NCBI RefSeq assembly: GCF_037154075.1
Contig: NZ_JBANRJ010000001.1
Location: 1,979,501-2,043,500, forward strand
From: Sphingobium aromaticiconvertens
Lineage (GTDB): Bacteria > Pseudomonadota > Alphaproteobacteria > Sphingomonadales > Sphingomonadaceae
Reading direction: 5' to 3'
DNA length: 64,000 bases
A model generated the notes under the pieces. The model did not search any database, had not been told where the DNA came from, and saw only the letters and a list, made by a program, of their open reading frames with translations. The position numbers were made by a program, and so were the translations under genes. Positions 8,097-16,770 of this stretch are shown here, one piece after another; positions within the stretch are counted from its first letter, which is position 1; every line of letters begins with the position of its first letter.

Positions 8097-9194
8097 TCAG
8101 ATCGGGGACCAGGTGGATTCGCCGTCTTCGCCGTCCGCCTCCCCCTTTTCCGCTGCCTTGGCTTCGCCCAGAATCGGGATGATCGTGTCGAGCAGGCGTT
8201 CCATGCCCGCGCCGGTCGCGCCGGAGATGATGTAGATGTCCTCCGCACCCGCTTCACGCAACTGTGCGGCGATGTCTTCCATCAGTTCCTGGCCCAGCAG
8301 GTCACCCTTGTTGAGCGCCACGATTTGCGGTTTTTCATCCAGCCCTTCGCCATAGGCGGCCAGTTCGTCCTGAACGATGCGCCAGGCGTCGACCGGATCG
8401 TCACCGGTCGCATCGATCAGATGCAGCAGCACGCGGCAGCGCTCGATATGCCCCAGGAAGCGATCGCCAATGCCTACGCCCTCGGCGGCCCCTGCGATCA
8501 GGCCGGGAATGTCGGCCAGCACGAATTCGCGGTTCTTGTGCAGGACCACGCCAAGCTGCGGCTTGGTAGTGGTGAAGGCATAGGCGCCCACCTTCGCCTT
8601 TGTATTCGTGATCTGGTTGATGAGCGTCGACTTGCCCGCATTCGGCATGCCGACCAGGCCAACGTCAGCGAGCAGCTTCAGCCGCAGCCAGACCCAGCGT
8701 TCCTCGCCCGGCCAGCCGGTGCCATGCTGACGCGGGGCGCGATTGGTGCTGGTCTTGTAGGACATGTTGCCCCGGCCACCATCGCCGCCGCGCAGGAACA
8801 CCATGCGCTGTCCGACTTCGGTGAAATCGGCGAGGATTTCCTGATCCTCATAGTCTGGGATGCCGTCTTCATCCTCGGTGCCGTCTATGGGCTGAGGGTC
8901 GGACAATATCTGTGTGCCGACCGGCACCTTGATGACCATATCCGCGCCGCCCGCGCCATAGCGGTTCTTGCCCATGCCGGGTGTGCCACGCTGCGCCTTG
9001 AAATGTTGGGTATAGCGGAAGTCGATGAGGGTGTTGAGGCCGGGAACGGCTTCAAAGATGATGTCGCCGCCCTTGCCGCCGTTGCCGCCGTCCGGGCCGC
9101 CATATTCCTCATATTTTTCACGACGAAAACTGACCGCGCCGGGGCCGCCCCAGCCGGATTTAAGGAAGACTTTTGCTTGATCGAGGAAATGCAT
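8097..9194 (-). CDS. obgE: Obg family GTPase (ribosome assembly / cell-cycle)
   Basis: 365 residues with the glycine-rich Obg fold at the N-terminus (MHFLDQAKVFLKSGWGGPG, then GGPDGGNGGKGGD), followed by a P-loop GTPase domain: G1 GMPNAGKST, switch region FTTTKPQLG, G3 DIPGLI, G4 NKGD. Obg binds the 50S subunit late in assembly and links GTP levels to growth. The loop after the Obg domain (GTEDEDGIPDYEDQE) is an acidic insertion relative to E. coli. The short acidic tail (EKGEADGEDGES) is usual. First gene of the obgE-proB-SDR operon. Confidence 0.97.
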   Translation of the reverse strand: MHFLDQAKVFLKSGWGGPGAVSFRREKYEEYGGPDGGNGGKGGDIIFEAVPGLNTLIDFRYTQHFKAQRGTPGMGKNRYGAGGADMVIKVPVGTQILSDPQPIDGTEDEDGIPDYEDQEILADFTEVGQRMVFLRGGDGGRGNMSYKTSTNRAPRQHGTGWPGEERWVWLRLKLLADVGLVGMPNAGKSTLINQITNTKAKVGAYAFTTTKPQLGVVLHKNREFVLADIPGLIAGAAEGVGIGDRFLGHIERCRVLLHLIDATGDDPVDAWRIVQDELAAYGEGLDEKPQIVALNKGDLLGQELMEDIAAQLREAGAEDIYIISGATGAGMERLLDTIIPILGEAKAAEKGEADGEDGESTWSPI

Positions 9195-9224
9195 GGGCGG
9201 CCCATAGCCGCATATGCGGGGAAA

Positions 9225-9854
9225 TTAAACCTTCGTGGTGACTGCCTGCCCCTGACCCTTGATGGAAAGTTCCGCGATCAGGGATGCCGTCAGACTGCGC
9301 GCGGCCATTTCACGCGCTCTTTCCCGCGGCACGGCGAGTGCGGCGGCCATCGGCGCGCCCATCTGCGAATCGCCCAATGCCAGCAGGACGAGCATCAGCG
9401 TGTTGTCGCGGATCGTTTCTGCAAGGCCGGGGGAGAGGGCGGTGGCGACCAGTTGGTCGACCAGCGCATGGATCGCCTCCACTACCGGATCGAGCGCATC
9501 TTCATTCCCCGACAGCAGCATCCAGCTAGCGAGCGCCCCTGCGCCATCGCGATCGAACGCGTCGAAAGTCAGGTCGACGATCGCGCGTGGGGCTACCTCA
9601 CCCCGGCGGGCGGCCTCCACCGCTTGGCCGATCGTGGCGGTGATCCCTTCGGCCAGATAGGCGGCCAGCGCTTTTTGAAGGCCGGATGCGGACCCGAAAT
9701 GGTGGAGCAGATTGGCGTGGGTACGCCCGACGCGCGCGGCCACGGCCTTGAGCGTGACGGCTTGTGGTCCGGTCTCGATCAGCAATGCGCGGGCTGCTTC
9801 CAGCGCGGCGGACCGGCTCTCGTCGGGGCTGAGGCGTGTGCGCTTTATTGACAT
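9225..9854 (-). CDS. TetR/AcrR family transcriptional regulator
   Basis: 209 residues. An N-terminal helix-turn-helix is clear (ALLIETGPQAVTLKAVAARVGRTHANLLHHFGSASGLQKAL), followed by an all-helical ligand domain, as in TetR repressors. It is divergent from the metal-dependent hydrolase gene, and the short intergenic region carries two copies of ATGTAAGTAA, a likely operator, so it probably represses that gene and itself. The inducer cannot be predicted. Confidence 0.9.
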   Translation of the reverse strand: MSIKRTRLSPDESRSAALEAARALLIETGPQAVTLKAVAARVGRTHANLLHHFGSASGLQKALAAYLAEGITATIGQAVEAARRGEVAPRAIVDLTFDAFDRDGAGALASWMLLSGNEDALDPVVEAIHALVDQLVATALSPGLAETIRDNTLMLVLLALGDSQMGAPMAAALAVPRERAREMAARSLTASLIAELSIKGQGQAVTTKV

Positions 9855-9856
9855 TG

Positions 9857-9891
9857 ATGTAAGTAAACCTTATTAACAATTATGTAAGTAA
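9857..9891. promoter_or_regulatory. Candidate TetR operator: two direct ATGTAAGTAA repeats
   Basis: Identical 10-base repeats at 9857-9866 and 9882-9891 (25 bases centre to centre) fill the very AT-rich 44-base gap between the divergent TetR and hydrolase genes. The position is what an autoregulated repressor would use. Confidence 0.5.
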
Positions 9892-9913
9892 CGCAATAAT
9901 GAGGCTTGTTGCA

Positions 9914-10774
9914 ATGCAGACGCCCGACGATCTTTCCATCACGCCGCGCGACCGCCGGTTTAGCCGTAGCGGCACAGACCGGCACTGGGTAGGGGGCGAT
10001 CCGGTCGCGACCGCCTTCTTCAACGCGCTATCGATTACCTTTCCCCGTGGAGAGGCCTATTTCATCGAGAGCGTGCGGGCGTTTCGGGACGGTGCGCCTC
10101 CTCGGCTGGCTACCGAGATTGCAGCCTTCATAAAGCAGGAAGTGGTGCATAGCCGCGAACATCTGGCCTTCAACCGGCAGGTGATGGAGCAGGGCTATGA
10201 CGTGACCCTGCTGGACGGGGATGTGACGCGGCTGCTCGACCTTGCACGGGCGCGGACACCGATCGTCAGTCTGGCCGCGACGATGGCGCTGGAGCATTTT
10301 ACCGCGATCCTTGCTCATCAGTTGTTGCGCGACCCGCGCCATCTGGACGGCGCGGATCCGGAGGCTGCAGGGCTGTGGCGCTGGCATGCGATCGAGGAGA
10401 TCGAGCATAAGGGCGTGGCCTATGACACATGGCTGCATGCCACGAGTGGCTGGAGTCGTTTCAGACGCTGGCGGCTCAAGTCGCTGATGATGCTGATCGT
10501 CACCCGGCATTTCCTCCGTCATCGGGCGCGCGGGATGATCGAGCTGCTGCGGCAGGACGGCGTTACGGGGATGCAGGCTTGGCGTGGCCTGCTGGCCTAT
10601 GCCTTCGTTCGGCCGGGTATCGTGCGATCGATTCTGCGCGCGTGGTGCGCCTATTTCCTGCCGGGTTTTCATCCATGGAATGAGGATGACCGGCATCTGA
10701 TCGCCCGTTATGAGAGTGACTATGCTGCGGCTCGCATGCCGGGCGCGGGCAAAGGTACCGCCATCACGGCTTGA
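9914..10774 (+). CDS. Predicted metal-dependent hydrolase (COG3687 type)
   Basis: About 286 residues of the all-helical family with scattered Glu/His ligands: KQEVVHSREHLAFN, ALEHFTAILAH and WHAIEEIEHKGVAYD are the conserved metal-binding segments, which resemble di-iron ferritin-like helices. The reaction is not established for the family. I start at the ATG at 9914, where GAGG lies nine bases upstream; an ATG at 9899 is in frame but has no site. Divergent from a TetR regulator that probably controls it. Confidence 0.8.
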   Translation: MQTPDDLSITPRDRRFSRSGTDRHWVGGDPVATAFFNALSITFPRGEAYFIESVRAFRDGAPPRLATEIAAFIKQEVVHSREHLAFNRQVMEQGYDVTLLDGDVTRLLDLARARTPIVSLAATMALEHFTAILAHQLLRDPRHLDGADPEAAGLWRWHAIEEIEHKGVAYDTWLHATSGWSRFRRWRLKSLMMLIVTRHFLRHRARGMIELLRQDGVTGMQAWRGLLAYAFVRPGIVRSILRAWCAYFLPGFHPWNEDDRHLIARYESDYAAARMPGAGKGTAITA

Positions 10775-10805
10775 CCGGGCGAGGGCGCTGACCTCTTATC
10801 AGGCG

Positions 10806-11366
10806 ATGAGCGAACCGCCCGTTCCCCCGCCATCAATTCCCTTACCGCCTGTCCTGTACACGGAACGCCTGCTGCTGCGTCCGCATCGGTCATCCGATTT
10901 CGACACCTGTTGCGCCCTGTGGGGTGATGCCAAGGTTGTCCGCCATATTGGTGGCGCGGTGCAGGAGAGTCAGGCCGTCTGGTTCCGCATCCTGCGCTAT
11001 GCGGGCATGTGGTCGTTGCTGGGCTTTGGCATGTGGGTATTGGAGGAGCGGGGTACCGGTGCCTTTCTGGGCGAGGCGGGATTACTCAGTACCTGTCGCG
11101 GCCTGCCGGAACTGGATGGCATGCCTGAAGCTGGATGGGTGCTTGGTCCTGACGCCTGGGGTCGCGGCTTCGCCAGCGAGGCGATGGGCGCGATCCTTGG
11201 CTGGGCGGATGTCGATCTGGCCGTGCCGTCGATTCGATGCATCATCGAGGATGGCAATGATGCATCAGTCCGGGTTGCGGAAAAGCTGGGATTTCGGAAG
11301 TTCCTGGATACCGTGCTTCACGGTGCGCCGATCGGGGTGTTCGATCGTGCATCGGGCGCGACCTGA
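10806..11366 (+). CDS. GNAT family N-acetyltransferase (RimJ/RimL type)
   Basis: About 186 residues. The N-terminal LYTERLLLRPHRSSDFD is the usual RimJ/RimL opening, and GWVLGPDAWGRGFASEAM is the acetyl-CoA binding loop (motif A); the NDASVRVAEKLGFRK segment gives motif B. Such enzymes transfer acetyl from acetyl-CoA to ribosomal proteins, amino acids or antibiotics; the acceptor here is unknown. The longer in-frame upstream stretch overlaps the previous gene and looks non-native, so the ATG at 10806 is preferred. Starts 31 bases after the hydrolase gene on the same strand. Confidence 0.85.
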   Translation: MSEPPVPPPSIPLPPVLYTERLLLRPHRSSDFDTCCALWGDAKVVRHIGGAVQESQAVWFRILRYAGMWSLLGFGMWVLEERGTGAFLGEAGLLSTCRGLPELDGMPEAGWVLGPDAWGRGFASEAMGAILGWADVDLAVPSIRCIIEDGNDASVRVAEKLGFRKFLDTVLHGAPIGVFDRASGAT

Positions 11367-11415
11367 CGCCGCGCCCGATTTCCCTGCTATTTGCGGGTGA
11401 CTTTATTTTCGGGCG

Positions 11416-12003
11416 TTAGGCCGCGAGCGCCTGACGCTCTTGCGGCATGGCGTCGGCATAGAGTTCATAGGCCGCGTCATTGGCTATTCGATCCTCCTCT
11501 CCCTGCTCGAACAGCAGGCAATCGGCTTCTGCCCGGCGGCCCACGCTGTAGCGCCGTTCGCTCTGCCCGGTGAAGCGGAAGCCAATCTTGCGGAGCACAT
11601 TACCTGACGCCGGGTTATCGGCGAAATGGCTTGCGCGCAATGGAGGGAGGCCAGTGGCTCTGGCGATACCCATGACCGCACGAGCAGCCTCCGTGGCGAA
11701 GCCCAGACCCCAATAGGGACGGGCGATCCAGTAGCCCAGATCCAGCGCACCGTCCGCATTGCGATGGATGCCGCAGCCGCCGATCAGGCGCGGAGCGCCC
11801 AGCGTGCGGGCGAAGGCCAGCAGGCGAGGCAGGGATTCGTCCTGAGGCTGGCCCAGAAAAGCCTCTGCATCGACGAGCGTATAGGGGGCCGGTGCGCGGG
11901 CCAGGTTGCGAAGCACGGCATCATGGCCGATCGCATCGGTCAGCGCACGGGCGTCTTCGGACCAGCCTGGCCGCAATACCAGGCGGTGGGTTCTGGCGAA
12001 CAT
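11416..12003 (-). CDS. GNAT family N-acetyltransferase
   Basis: About 195 residues: opening THRLVLRPGWSEDA, then DLGYWIARPYWGLGFATEAARAV as the acetyl-CoA loop and FADNPASGNVLRKIGFRFTG as motif B. Same broad family as the gene at 10806 but clearly different in sequence, so the two are not a recent duplication. The ATG at 12003 has a good ribosome binding site (GAGGAG) upstream. Convergent with the first GNAT gene and downstream of the L27 terminator. Acceptor unknown. Confidence 0.85.
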   Translation of the reverse strand: MFARTHRLVLRPGWSEDARALTDAIGHDAVLRNLARAPAPYTLVDAEAFLGQPQDESLPRLLAFARTLGAPRLIGGCGIHRNADGALDLGYWIARPYWGLGFATEAARAVMGIARATGLPPLRASHFADNPASGNVLRKIGFRFTGQSERRYSVGRRAEADCLLFEQGEEDRIANDAAYELYADAMPQERQALAA

Positions 12004-12153
12004 GGTGATAACTCCTCTCAAGCGTTGCCATGGCCGTTTTTTGTGACGGCCCGGCGACATTGATCCTATGGATTGTTCCTGCCCGTGTGACGCATGGGGA
12101 TAGGCAACAGTTCCAGGGGCTTAGCGAGAAAATCAATCAGCCTGGCGCATATG

Positions 12154-12189
12154 AAAAAAGGGACGCTCCCGGCTGGGGGCGTCCCTTTT
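12154..12189 (-). terminator. Rho-independent terminator of rplU-rpmA
   Basis: A GC-rich stem (GGGACGC pairing with GCGTCCC) is flanked by A6 on the left and T4 on the right, so on the minus strand the L27 transcript ends with a long U tract. Confidence 0.85.
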
Positions 12190-12277
12190 CCCTTGAACCC
12201 TTTGGGCCTGCCGACAGGCGGCTGGCCTTCGATGGATCGGATCGCCCACTTAGGGACGATCCGTCATCGATCGTCCT

Positions 12278-12547
12278 TTATTCTGCGGCTGCCGCCATCA
12301 TGTCGACCGACACATATTTGCGGCCGAGCTTGCCATCGTGGAATACCACGCGGCCTTCGATGAGCGCGAACAGCGTGTGGTCCTTGCCCATGCCGACATT
12401 ACGGCCGGGATAGACGCGGGTGCCGCGCTGACGAATGATAATGTTGCCGCCGATCACTTCCTGACCGCCGAACTTCTTGACGCCAAGGCGACGCCCGGCC
12501 GAATCACGACCGTTGCGCGACGAACCGCCTGCTTTCTTATGTGCCAT
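12278..12547 (-). CDS. rpmA: 50S ribosomal protein L27
   Basis: 89 residues: [28 protein letters not shown] is the hallmark L27 start, whose N-terminal tail reaches the peptidyl-transferase centre. It follows rplU by about 30 bases and ends before a strong terminator. In sequence it is full length with no oddities; the C-terminus (VDMMAAAAE) is a short alanine tail. Confidence 0.98.
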   Translation of the reverse strand: MAHKKAGGSSRNGRDSAGRRLGVKKFGGQEVIGGNIIIRQRGTRVYPGRNVGMGKDHTLFALIEGRVVFHDGKLGRKYVSVDMMAAAAE

Positions 12548-12579
12548 TGTCTAAACTCCTCGAATCCAGTGCGAAGCTA

Positions 12580-12960
12580 TCAGGCTTCGGCGGTCGCTGC
12601 GGTTGGGGCAGGCGCCGCGTCTTCAGTCTTGGCGGCGGCCTTCTTGGGCGCCTTCTTCTCTTCATTGCCGACAGCGAGGATCCGCAGGATCGTATGACGC
12701 TGGCGATGGCCGTTCTTGCGGCGATAATTGTGGCGGCGGCGCTTCTTGAAGACGATGACCTTCTCGCCCTTTGCCTGCGCGATGATCTCGGCAGCAACGG
12801 TCAGGCCCGCGGTGTCCTTAAGATCGCCGTTTTCACCGGCCAGCAGGACGTCGTCCAGCATGATCTTGTCACCAGCTTCGCCAGCGATCTTTTCAATGAC
12901 GATCTTGTCTCCGGCGGCTACGCGATACTGCTTGCCGCCTGTGCGCACGATAGCGAACAT
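12580..12960 (-). CDS. rplU: 50S ribosomal protein L21
   Basis: 126 residues. The core ([25 protein letters not shown]... [23 protein letters not shown]) is standard L21, which binds 23S rRNA together with L20. After about residue 103 there is a low-complexity Ala/Lys/Pro tail ([20 protein letters not shown]), a usual extension in sphingomonads. First gene of the rplU-rpmA operon; the promoter should lie in the 180 bases upstream. Confidence 0.98.
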   Translation of the reverse strand: MFAIVRTGGKQYRVAAGDKIVIEKIAGEAGDKIMLDDVLLAGENGDLKDTAGLTVAAEIIAQAKGEKVIVFKKRRRHNYRRKNGHRQRHTILRILAVGNEEKKAPKKAAAKTEDAAPAPTAATAEA

Positions 12961-13140
12961 GGCTTTTTCTTCTCTCGTTCAAATCTGCTTTACGCAGTTC
13001 CAAGGACGAGATGTCCTGCAGACCCGCGCGGGAATGTGGCCCGTTAGTGTAATGTCTTCAGACTGTCAACCGATAGGGCCGGTTTATCGTCCAGAAACGG
13101 CTGACTTTGCGCCCAATGAGGATTGGGTTACCATGTCCCC

Positions 13141-13536
13141 ATGATGCATCGCCGCGACAGAAGCAAGCAGGGGAACGGCGCTACGCCGGTTGCCGCGATG
13201 CTGTGGCTGACAATCCTCGTTGCGCTCTGGTCTGCGCTGGTGCCGCTGGGACCGCCAGCCAGCCGGGCGATCGGGTCCGCCTTCAGCCCTGCAACGACGA
13301 CTGTGGCCCTGAAGGCGCGGGCGAGTCAGCCGGTTGAAGTGAAGATCAAGGTGTTGACGCCTGATCTGGGTGGCAGCGCGGGGGATGCCGTGGCGATCGC
13401 GGCCTTCTATCTTTTCATCGCGCGCGTCGCGCTGTCGGCTCATGCTCTGTGGCCTATGGTGCCGGCCTCGATACGCCCGTTTGACCCCGCCTCCTTCCGC
13501 CACGCACGCGCGCCGCCCGCCCTCCCGCATCACTGA
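13141..13536 (+). CDS. Small hypothetical protein with one N-terminal membrane segment
   Basis: 131 residues from the ATG at 13141. A basic start (MMHRRDRSKQ) precedes a hydrophobic stretch (VAAMLWLTILVALWSALVPL), so the N-terminus is a signal anchor or signal peptide; a second hydrophobic segment (VAIAAFYLFIARVAL) follows. No family recognised. Third-position GC is high throughout, which supports real coding. It is divergent from rplU and followed by a 37-residue membrane peptide gene. Confidence 0.55.
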   Translation: MMHRRDRSKQGNGATPVAAMLWLTILVALWSALVPLGPPASRAIGSAFSPATTTVALKARASQPVEVKIKVLTPDLGGSAGDAVAIAAFYLFIARVALSAHALWPMVPASIRPFDPASFRHARAPPALPHH

Positions 13537-13597
13537 TCACCCCGTTGATAAAGGTCCGCGCGCTCGTGTGTGCGAACCGTTGGCAGAGGAGTGTTCC

Positions 13598-13711
13598 ATG
13601 CGGAAAAGAAGCACGCGACGGCGACCGCCCTGGTGGTTCATGCCTGTCGTCATGGCCGGGATGGGGGGTGTTGCCCTGATGTCGGCCTGGCTGCTGGAAA
13701 GCAGTCTGTAG
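13598..13711 (+). CDS. 37-residue single-pass membrane peptide
   Basis: Too short for most gene finders but well supported: GCAGAGGAG lies at good spacing before the ATG. The peptide has a highly basic start (MRKRSTRRRPPWW) and one hydrophobic helix (FMPVVMAGMGGVALMSAWLL). The longer frame reading into it from upstream is out of frame with the gene at 13141 and is ignored. Function unknown; it precedes the YbaL/KefB-like antiporter by 99 bases. Confidence 0.55.
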   Translation: MRKRSTRRRPPWWFMPVVMAGMGGVALMSAWLLESSL

Positions 13712-13810
13712 CCTTCCGTTCTTACCCGTCTTGCTGGCTGCGGATCCGGCAAGACGGAACGGAACCCTGATGGATGCGTCTTCGCCCTGTTCGAAGAAGA
13801 GAATGCCTAT

Positions 13811-15442
13811 ATGCCCCACCACACCCCCCTGATCGGCACTATCGTCGCCGGTCTGGTCGTTGCCTTCGTCATGGGCGCGATCGCCCATCGGCTGAAATTG
13901 TCACCGCTGGTTGGCTATCTGATCGCGGGGATCATGGTCGGTCCCTTCACGCCGGGGTTCGTGGCCAATGCAAGTCTGGCCAATGAACTGGCGGAGATCG
14001 GCGTCATCCTGCTGATGTTCGGTGTGGGCCTGCACTTTTCGCTCAAGGACCTGCTGGCGGTGAAGGCTATCGCCGTGCCCGGCGCGCTGGTGCAGATCGC
14101 GGTGGCGACGCTGCTGGGCATGGCGCTGGCCTATGGGATGGGCTGGCCGCTGATGGGCGGGCTGGTCTTTGGTTTGGCCCTGTCGGTGGCGAGTACGGTC
14201 GTGTTGCTGCGCGCGTTACAAGGGCATGATCTGGTCGATACGAAGCGGGGGCAGATCGCGGTTGGCTGGCTGATCGTTGAGGATCTGGTGATGGTGCTGG
14301 CGCTGGTGCTTCTGCCCGCGCTTGCCGGGGTCATGAACAATGCGGACGGCGGCGGCGGGGCTGGTGCGTTACTGGCGCCGTTGCTGGGCACGTTGCTCAA
14401 GGTGACGGGCTTTGTGGCGCTGATGCTGGTCGTGGGCCGCCGCCTGATCCCCTGGGCGCTTCACTGGGTGGTGCATACCGGATCGCGGGAGCTGTTCCGG
14501 CTGGCGGTGCTGGCGATCGCTCTGGGGGTGGCTTTCGGGGCGGCGGTCGCATTCGATGTGTCCTTTGCGCTGGGTGCCTTCTTCGCGGGCATGATATTGG
14601 GCGAAACGCCGCTCAGCCGCCGCGCGACCGAAGAGACGTTGCCATTGCGGGATGCCTTTGCGGTGTTGTTCTTCGTATCGGTGGGGATGTTGTTCAATCC
14701 GCGCGTGCTGGTGGAGCAGCCCTTGCCTCTGCTGGCGACGGTGGCGATCATCATCGTGGGCAAGTCGATTGCCGCGTTTTTGATCGTCCGCGCCTTTCGC
14801 CATCCGGGCGATACGGCGCTGACCATTGCCGCCAGTCTCGCCCAGATCGGTGAATTTTCCTTCATCCTCGCGTCGCTTGGCACGGGGCTGGGCGTATTAC
14901 CTGCGGAGGGGCGCGACCTGATATTGGCGGGGGCGATCGTCTCGATCTTCCTCAACCCGTTCCTCTTCAACATGGCCGTGCGATATGACCGGCGTGATGA
15001 GGTGGATCAGGAACCACAGATGCCCGCCAGTGCGCGGGCGGGTCATGTCATCCTGATCGGCTATGGCCGGGTAGGGAAGCTGATTGCAGGTGACCTGATG
15101 GCGCGCCACATAGCGGTGGTGGTGATGGAGGCGAATAGCGACCGAGCGGACGAGGCTGAGGAGGCCGGTCTGGAGGTCGTGCGGGGTAACGCGCTGGAAG
15201 ACCGCTATCTGGTCGCGGCGGGCGTGGATCAGGCGGGACGCCTGCTGATCGCGGTGCCCGAGGGTTTTGAGGGCGGTGCGATCCATCAGCGTGCGCGTGC
15301 GCTAAACCCCAAGATTCAGGTGATTGCCCGCGCCCATTCCGATGCGGAGGTCGCGCATCTGGAGGGGCTGGGCGTGCCCCACATCGTCATGGGCGAGCGG
15401 GAGCTGGCCTCGCGGATGCTGATGCTGTGTGGCGGTAAATAG
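13811..15442 (+). CDS. YbaL/KefB-type cation:proton antiporter with TrkA-N domain
   Basis: 543 residues. The first 400 form the Na+/H+ exchanger membrane domain with about 12 hydrophobic helices (LSPLVGYLIAGIMVGPFTPGF, EIGVILLMFGVGLHFS, SLAQIGEFSFILASLG). A cytoplasmic TrkA-N Rossmann domain begins near residue 410 (GHVILIGYGRVGKLIAGDLMARHIAV) and binds NAD(H) or another nucleotide. The length, and absence of a long C-terminal extension, fit the YbaL (CPA2) group, which exports K+ or Na+ in exchange for protons. Convergent with rplA across a bidirectional terminator. Confidence 0.92.
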   Translation: MPHHTPLIGTIVAGLVVAFVMGAIAHRLKLSPLVGYLIAGIMVGPFTPGFVANASLANELAEIGVILLMFGVGLHFSLKDLLAVKAIAVPGALVQIAVATLLGMALAYGMGWPLMGGLVFGLALSVASTVVLLRALQGHDLVDTKRGQIAVGWLIVEDLVMVLALVLLPALAGVMNNADGGGGAGALLAPLLGTLLKVTGFVALMLVVGRRLIPWALHWVVHTGSRELFRLAVLAIALGVAFGAAVAFDVSFALGAFFAGMILGETPLSRRATEETLPLRDAFAVLFFVSVGMLFNPRVLVEQPLPLLATVAIIIVGKSIAAFLIVRAFRHPGDTALTIAASLAQIGEFSFILASLGTGLGVLPAEGRDLILAGAIVSIFLNPFLFNMAVRYDRRDEVDQEPQMPASARAGHVILIGYGRVGKLIAGDLMARHIAVVVMEANSDRADEAEEAGLEVVRGNALEDRYLVAAGVDQAGRLLIAVPEGFEGGAIHQRARALNPKIQVIARAHSDAEVAHLEGLGVPHIVMGERELASRMLMLCGGK

Positions 15443-15465
15443 GGCCGAGACAAGCCTGGGCAACG

Positions 15466-15501
15466 AAAAAGGCCCGCCCTGTTGCCAGGGTGGGCCTTTT
15501 T
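15466..15501. terminator. Bidirectional terminator between antiporter and rplA
   Basis: A near-perfect stem (GGCCCGCCCTG with CAGGGTGGGCC) is flanked by A5 and T5, so it can end both the antiporter transcript and the rplK-rplA transcript. Confidence 0.9.
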
Positions 15502-15518
15502 CTATTCGGATGAAGGGA

Positions 15519-16217
15519 TCAGGCGCCGGCGACTTCGGCGACGTCAACCTTCACGCCCGGACCCATCGAGGACGACAGGGCGATCTTGCGGACATACTTG
15601 CCCTTCGAGCCGGTCGGCTTCGCCTTGACGATGGCGTCGACGAAGGCGTCGAAATTCTTGCGAAGATCGTCGGCCGAGAAGCTCGCCTTGCCCAGACCGG
15701 CGTGGATGATGCCTGCCTTTTCGACGCGGAATTCGATCTGGCCACCCTTGGCGGCCTTCACGGCTTCGGCGACGTTCGGCGTCACGGTACCCAGCTTCGG
15801 GTTCGGCATCAGGCCCTTGGGACCCAGAACCTTACCCAGACGACCCACCAGACCCATCATGTCAGGGGTGGCGATGACGCGCTGGAAGTCGATGTTGCCT
15901 GCCTGGATGCTGTCGAGCAGATCCTCGGCGCCCACGATGTCGGCGCCAGCGGCGGTTGCGGCTTCAGCCTTGTCGCCACGGGCGAACACGGCGACGCGAA
16001 CGTCCTTGCCGGTGCCTGCGGGCAGGGTGACAACGCCACGGACCATCTGGTCGGCGTGACGGGGATCGACGCCCAGATTGATCGCGATCTCGACGCTTTC
16101 GTCGAACTTCGCGGTCGCATGGGTCTTGATCAGCGCCAGCGCGTCATCGACGCCGTGCAGCTTTTCACGATCAACGGCGGTGGCGAGTGCCTTTGCTTTC
16201 TTGGTCAGCTTTGCCAT
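15519..16217 (-). CDS. rplA: 50S ribosomal protein L1
   Basis: 232 residues ([30 protein letters not shown] at the start; [35 protein letters not shown] in the RNA-binding part). L1 binds 23S rRNA at the mobile stalk and commonly represses its own operon by binding the mRNA leader. It follows rplK by four bases. A terminator lies immediately downstream, so rplJ-rplL-rpoBC are not part of this transcript. Confidence 0.98.
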   Translation of the reverse strand: MAKLTKKAKALATAVDREKLHGVDDALALIKTHATAKFDESVEIAINLGVDPRHADQMVRGVVTLPAGTGKDVRVAVFARGDKAEAATAAGADIVGAEDLLDSIQAGNIDFQRVIATPDMMGLVGRLGKVLGPKGLMPNPKLGTVTPNVAEAVKAAKGGQIEFRVEKAGIIHAGLGKASFSADDLRKNFDAFVDAIVKAKPTGSKGKYVRKIALSSSMGPGVKVDVAEVAGA

Positions 16218-16221
16218 GATC

Positions 16222-16653
16222 TTAGCCCTCCACCACTTCGAGGCCCATCGCGCGAGCGGAGCCTTCGATGATCTTCGTTGCCGCGTCGATATCGTTCGCG
16301 TTCAGGTCTGCCATCTTCGCCTGAGCGATTTCGGCGAGCTGCGAGCGCTTGATCTGGCCAGCGACGATCTTGCCGGGCTCCTTGGAACCCGACTTCAGGT
16401 TCATCGCCTTCTTGATGAGGAAGGTTGCAGGCGGCTGCTTGGTCGTGAAGGAAAAGCTGCGGTCGGCATAGACGGTGATGATGGTGGGAAGGGGCGTGCC
16501 CTTGTCCACCTTGTCCGTCGACGCGTTGAACGCCTTGCAGAATTCCATGATGTTCACGCCGCGCTGACCCAGTGCAGGGCCGATCGGCGGCGAGGGGTTG
16601 GCGGCTCCAGCGGGCACCTGGAGCTTGATATAGCCCGTAATCTTCTTGGCCAT
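16222..16653 (-). CDS. rplK: 50S ribosomal protein L11
   Basis: 143 residues with the two-domain L11 layout: the proline-rich N-terminal domain ([36 protein letters not shown]) that contacts EF-G and RelA, and the rRNA-binding C-terminal domain. Starts 117 bases after nusG across a leader with hairpins, and overlaps nothing. It is the substrate of PrmA, whose gene is also in this window (25863-26882). Confidence 0.98.
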   Translation of the reverse strand: MAKKITGYIKLQVPAGAANPSPPIGPALGQRGVNIMEFCKAFNASTDKVDKGTPLPTIITVYADRSFSFTTKQPPATFLIKKAMNLKSGSKEPGKIVAGQIKRSQLAEIAQAKMADLNANDIDAATKIIEGSARAMGLEVVEG

Positions 16654-16672
16654 CTTTACTCACTCTATTGCT

Positions 16673-16763
16673 GGGCGATCCATGAGGAACGCCCGGTTCA
16701 AGTTTAGCGGTTCAAACGGGTTTCCGAAGAACCCCTCCCGCATGCATTCCGGGCTGAAGCCCG
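16673..16763 (-). promoter_or_regulatory. Structured rplK-rplA mRNA leader, candidate L1 autoregulation site
   Basis: In the nusG-rplK gap I see three short hairpins: GGGCG/CGCCC (16673-16694), GGGTT/AACCC (16718-16734) and CGGGC/GCCCG (16750-16763). None has a U tract, so they are not simple terminators. L1 is known to bind the leader of its own operon in many bacteria; the link here is inference from position. Confidence 0.4.
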
Positions 16764-16770
16764 AGAATAT

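Noticed and set aside
8325..9851. A 508-codon plus-strand frame opposite obgE and the TetR gene
   Set aside because: Same reason: antisense to two well-supported genes, no domain seen.
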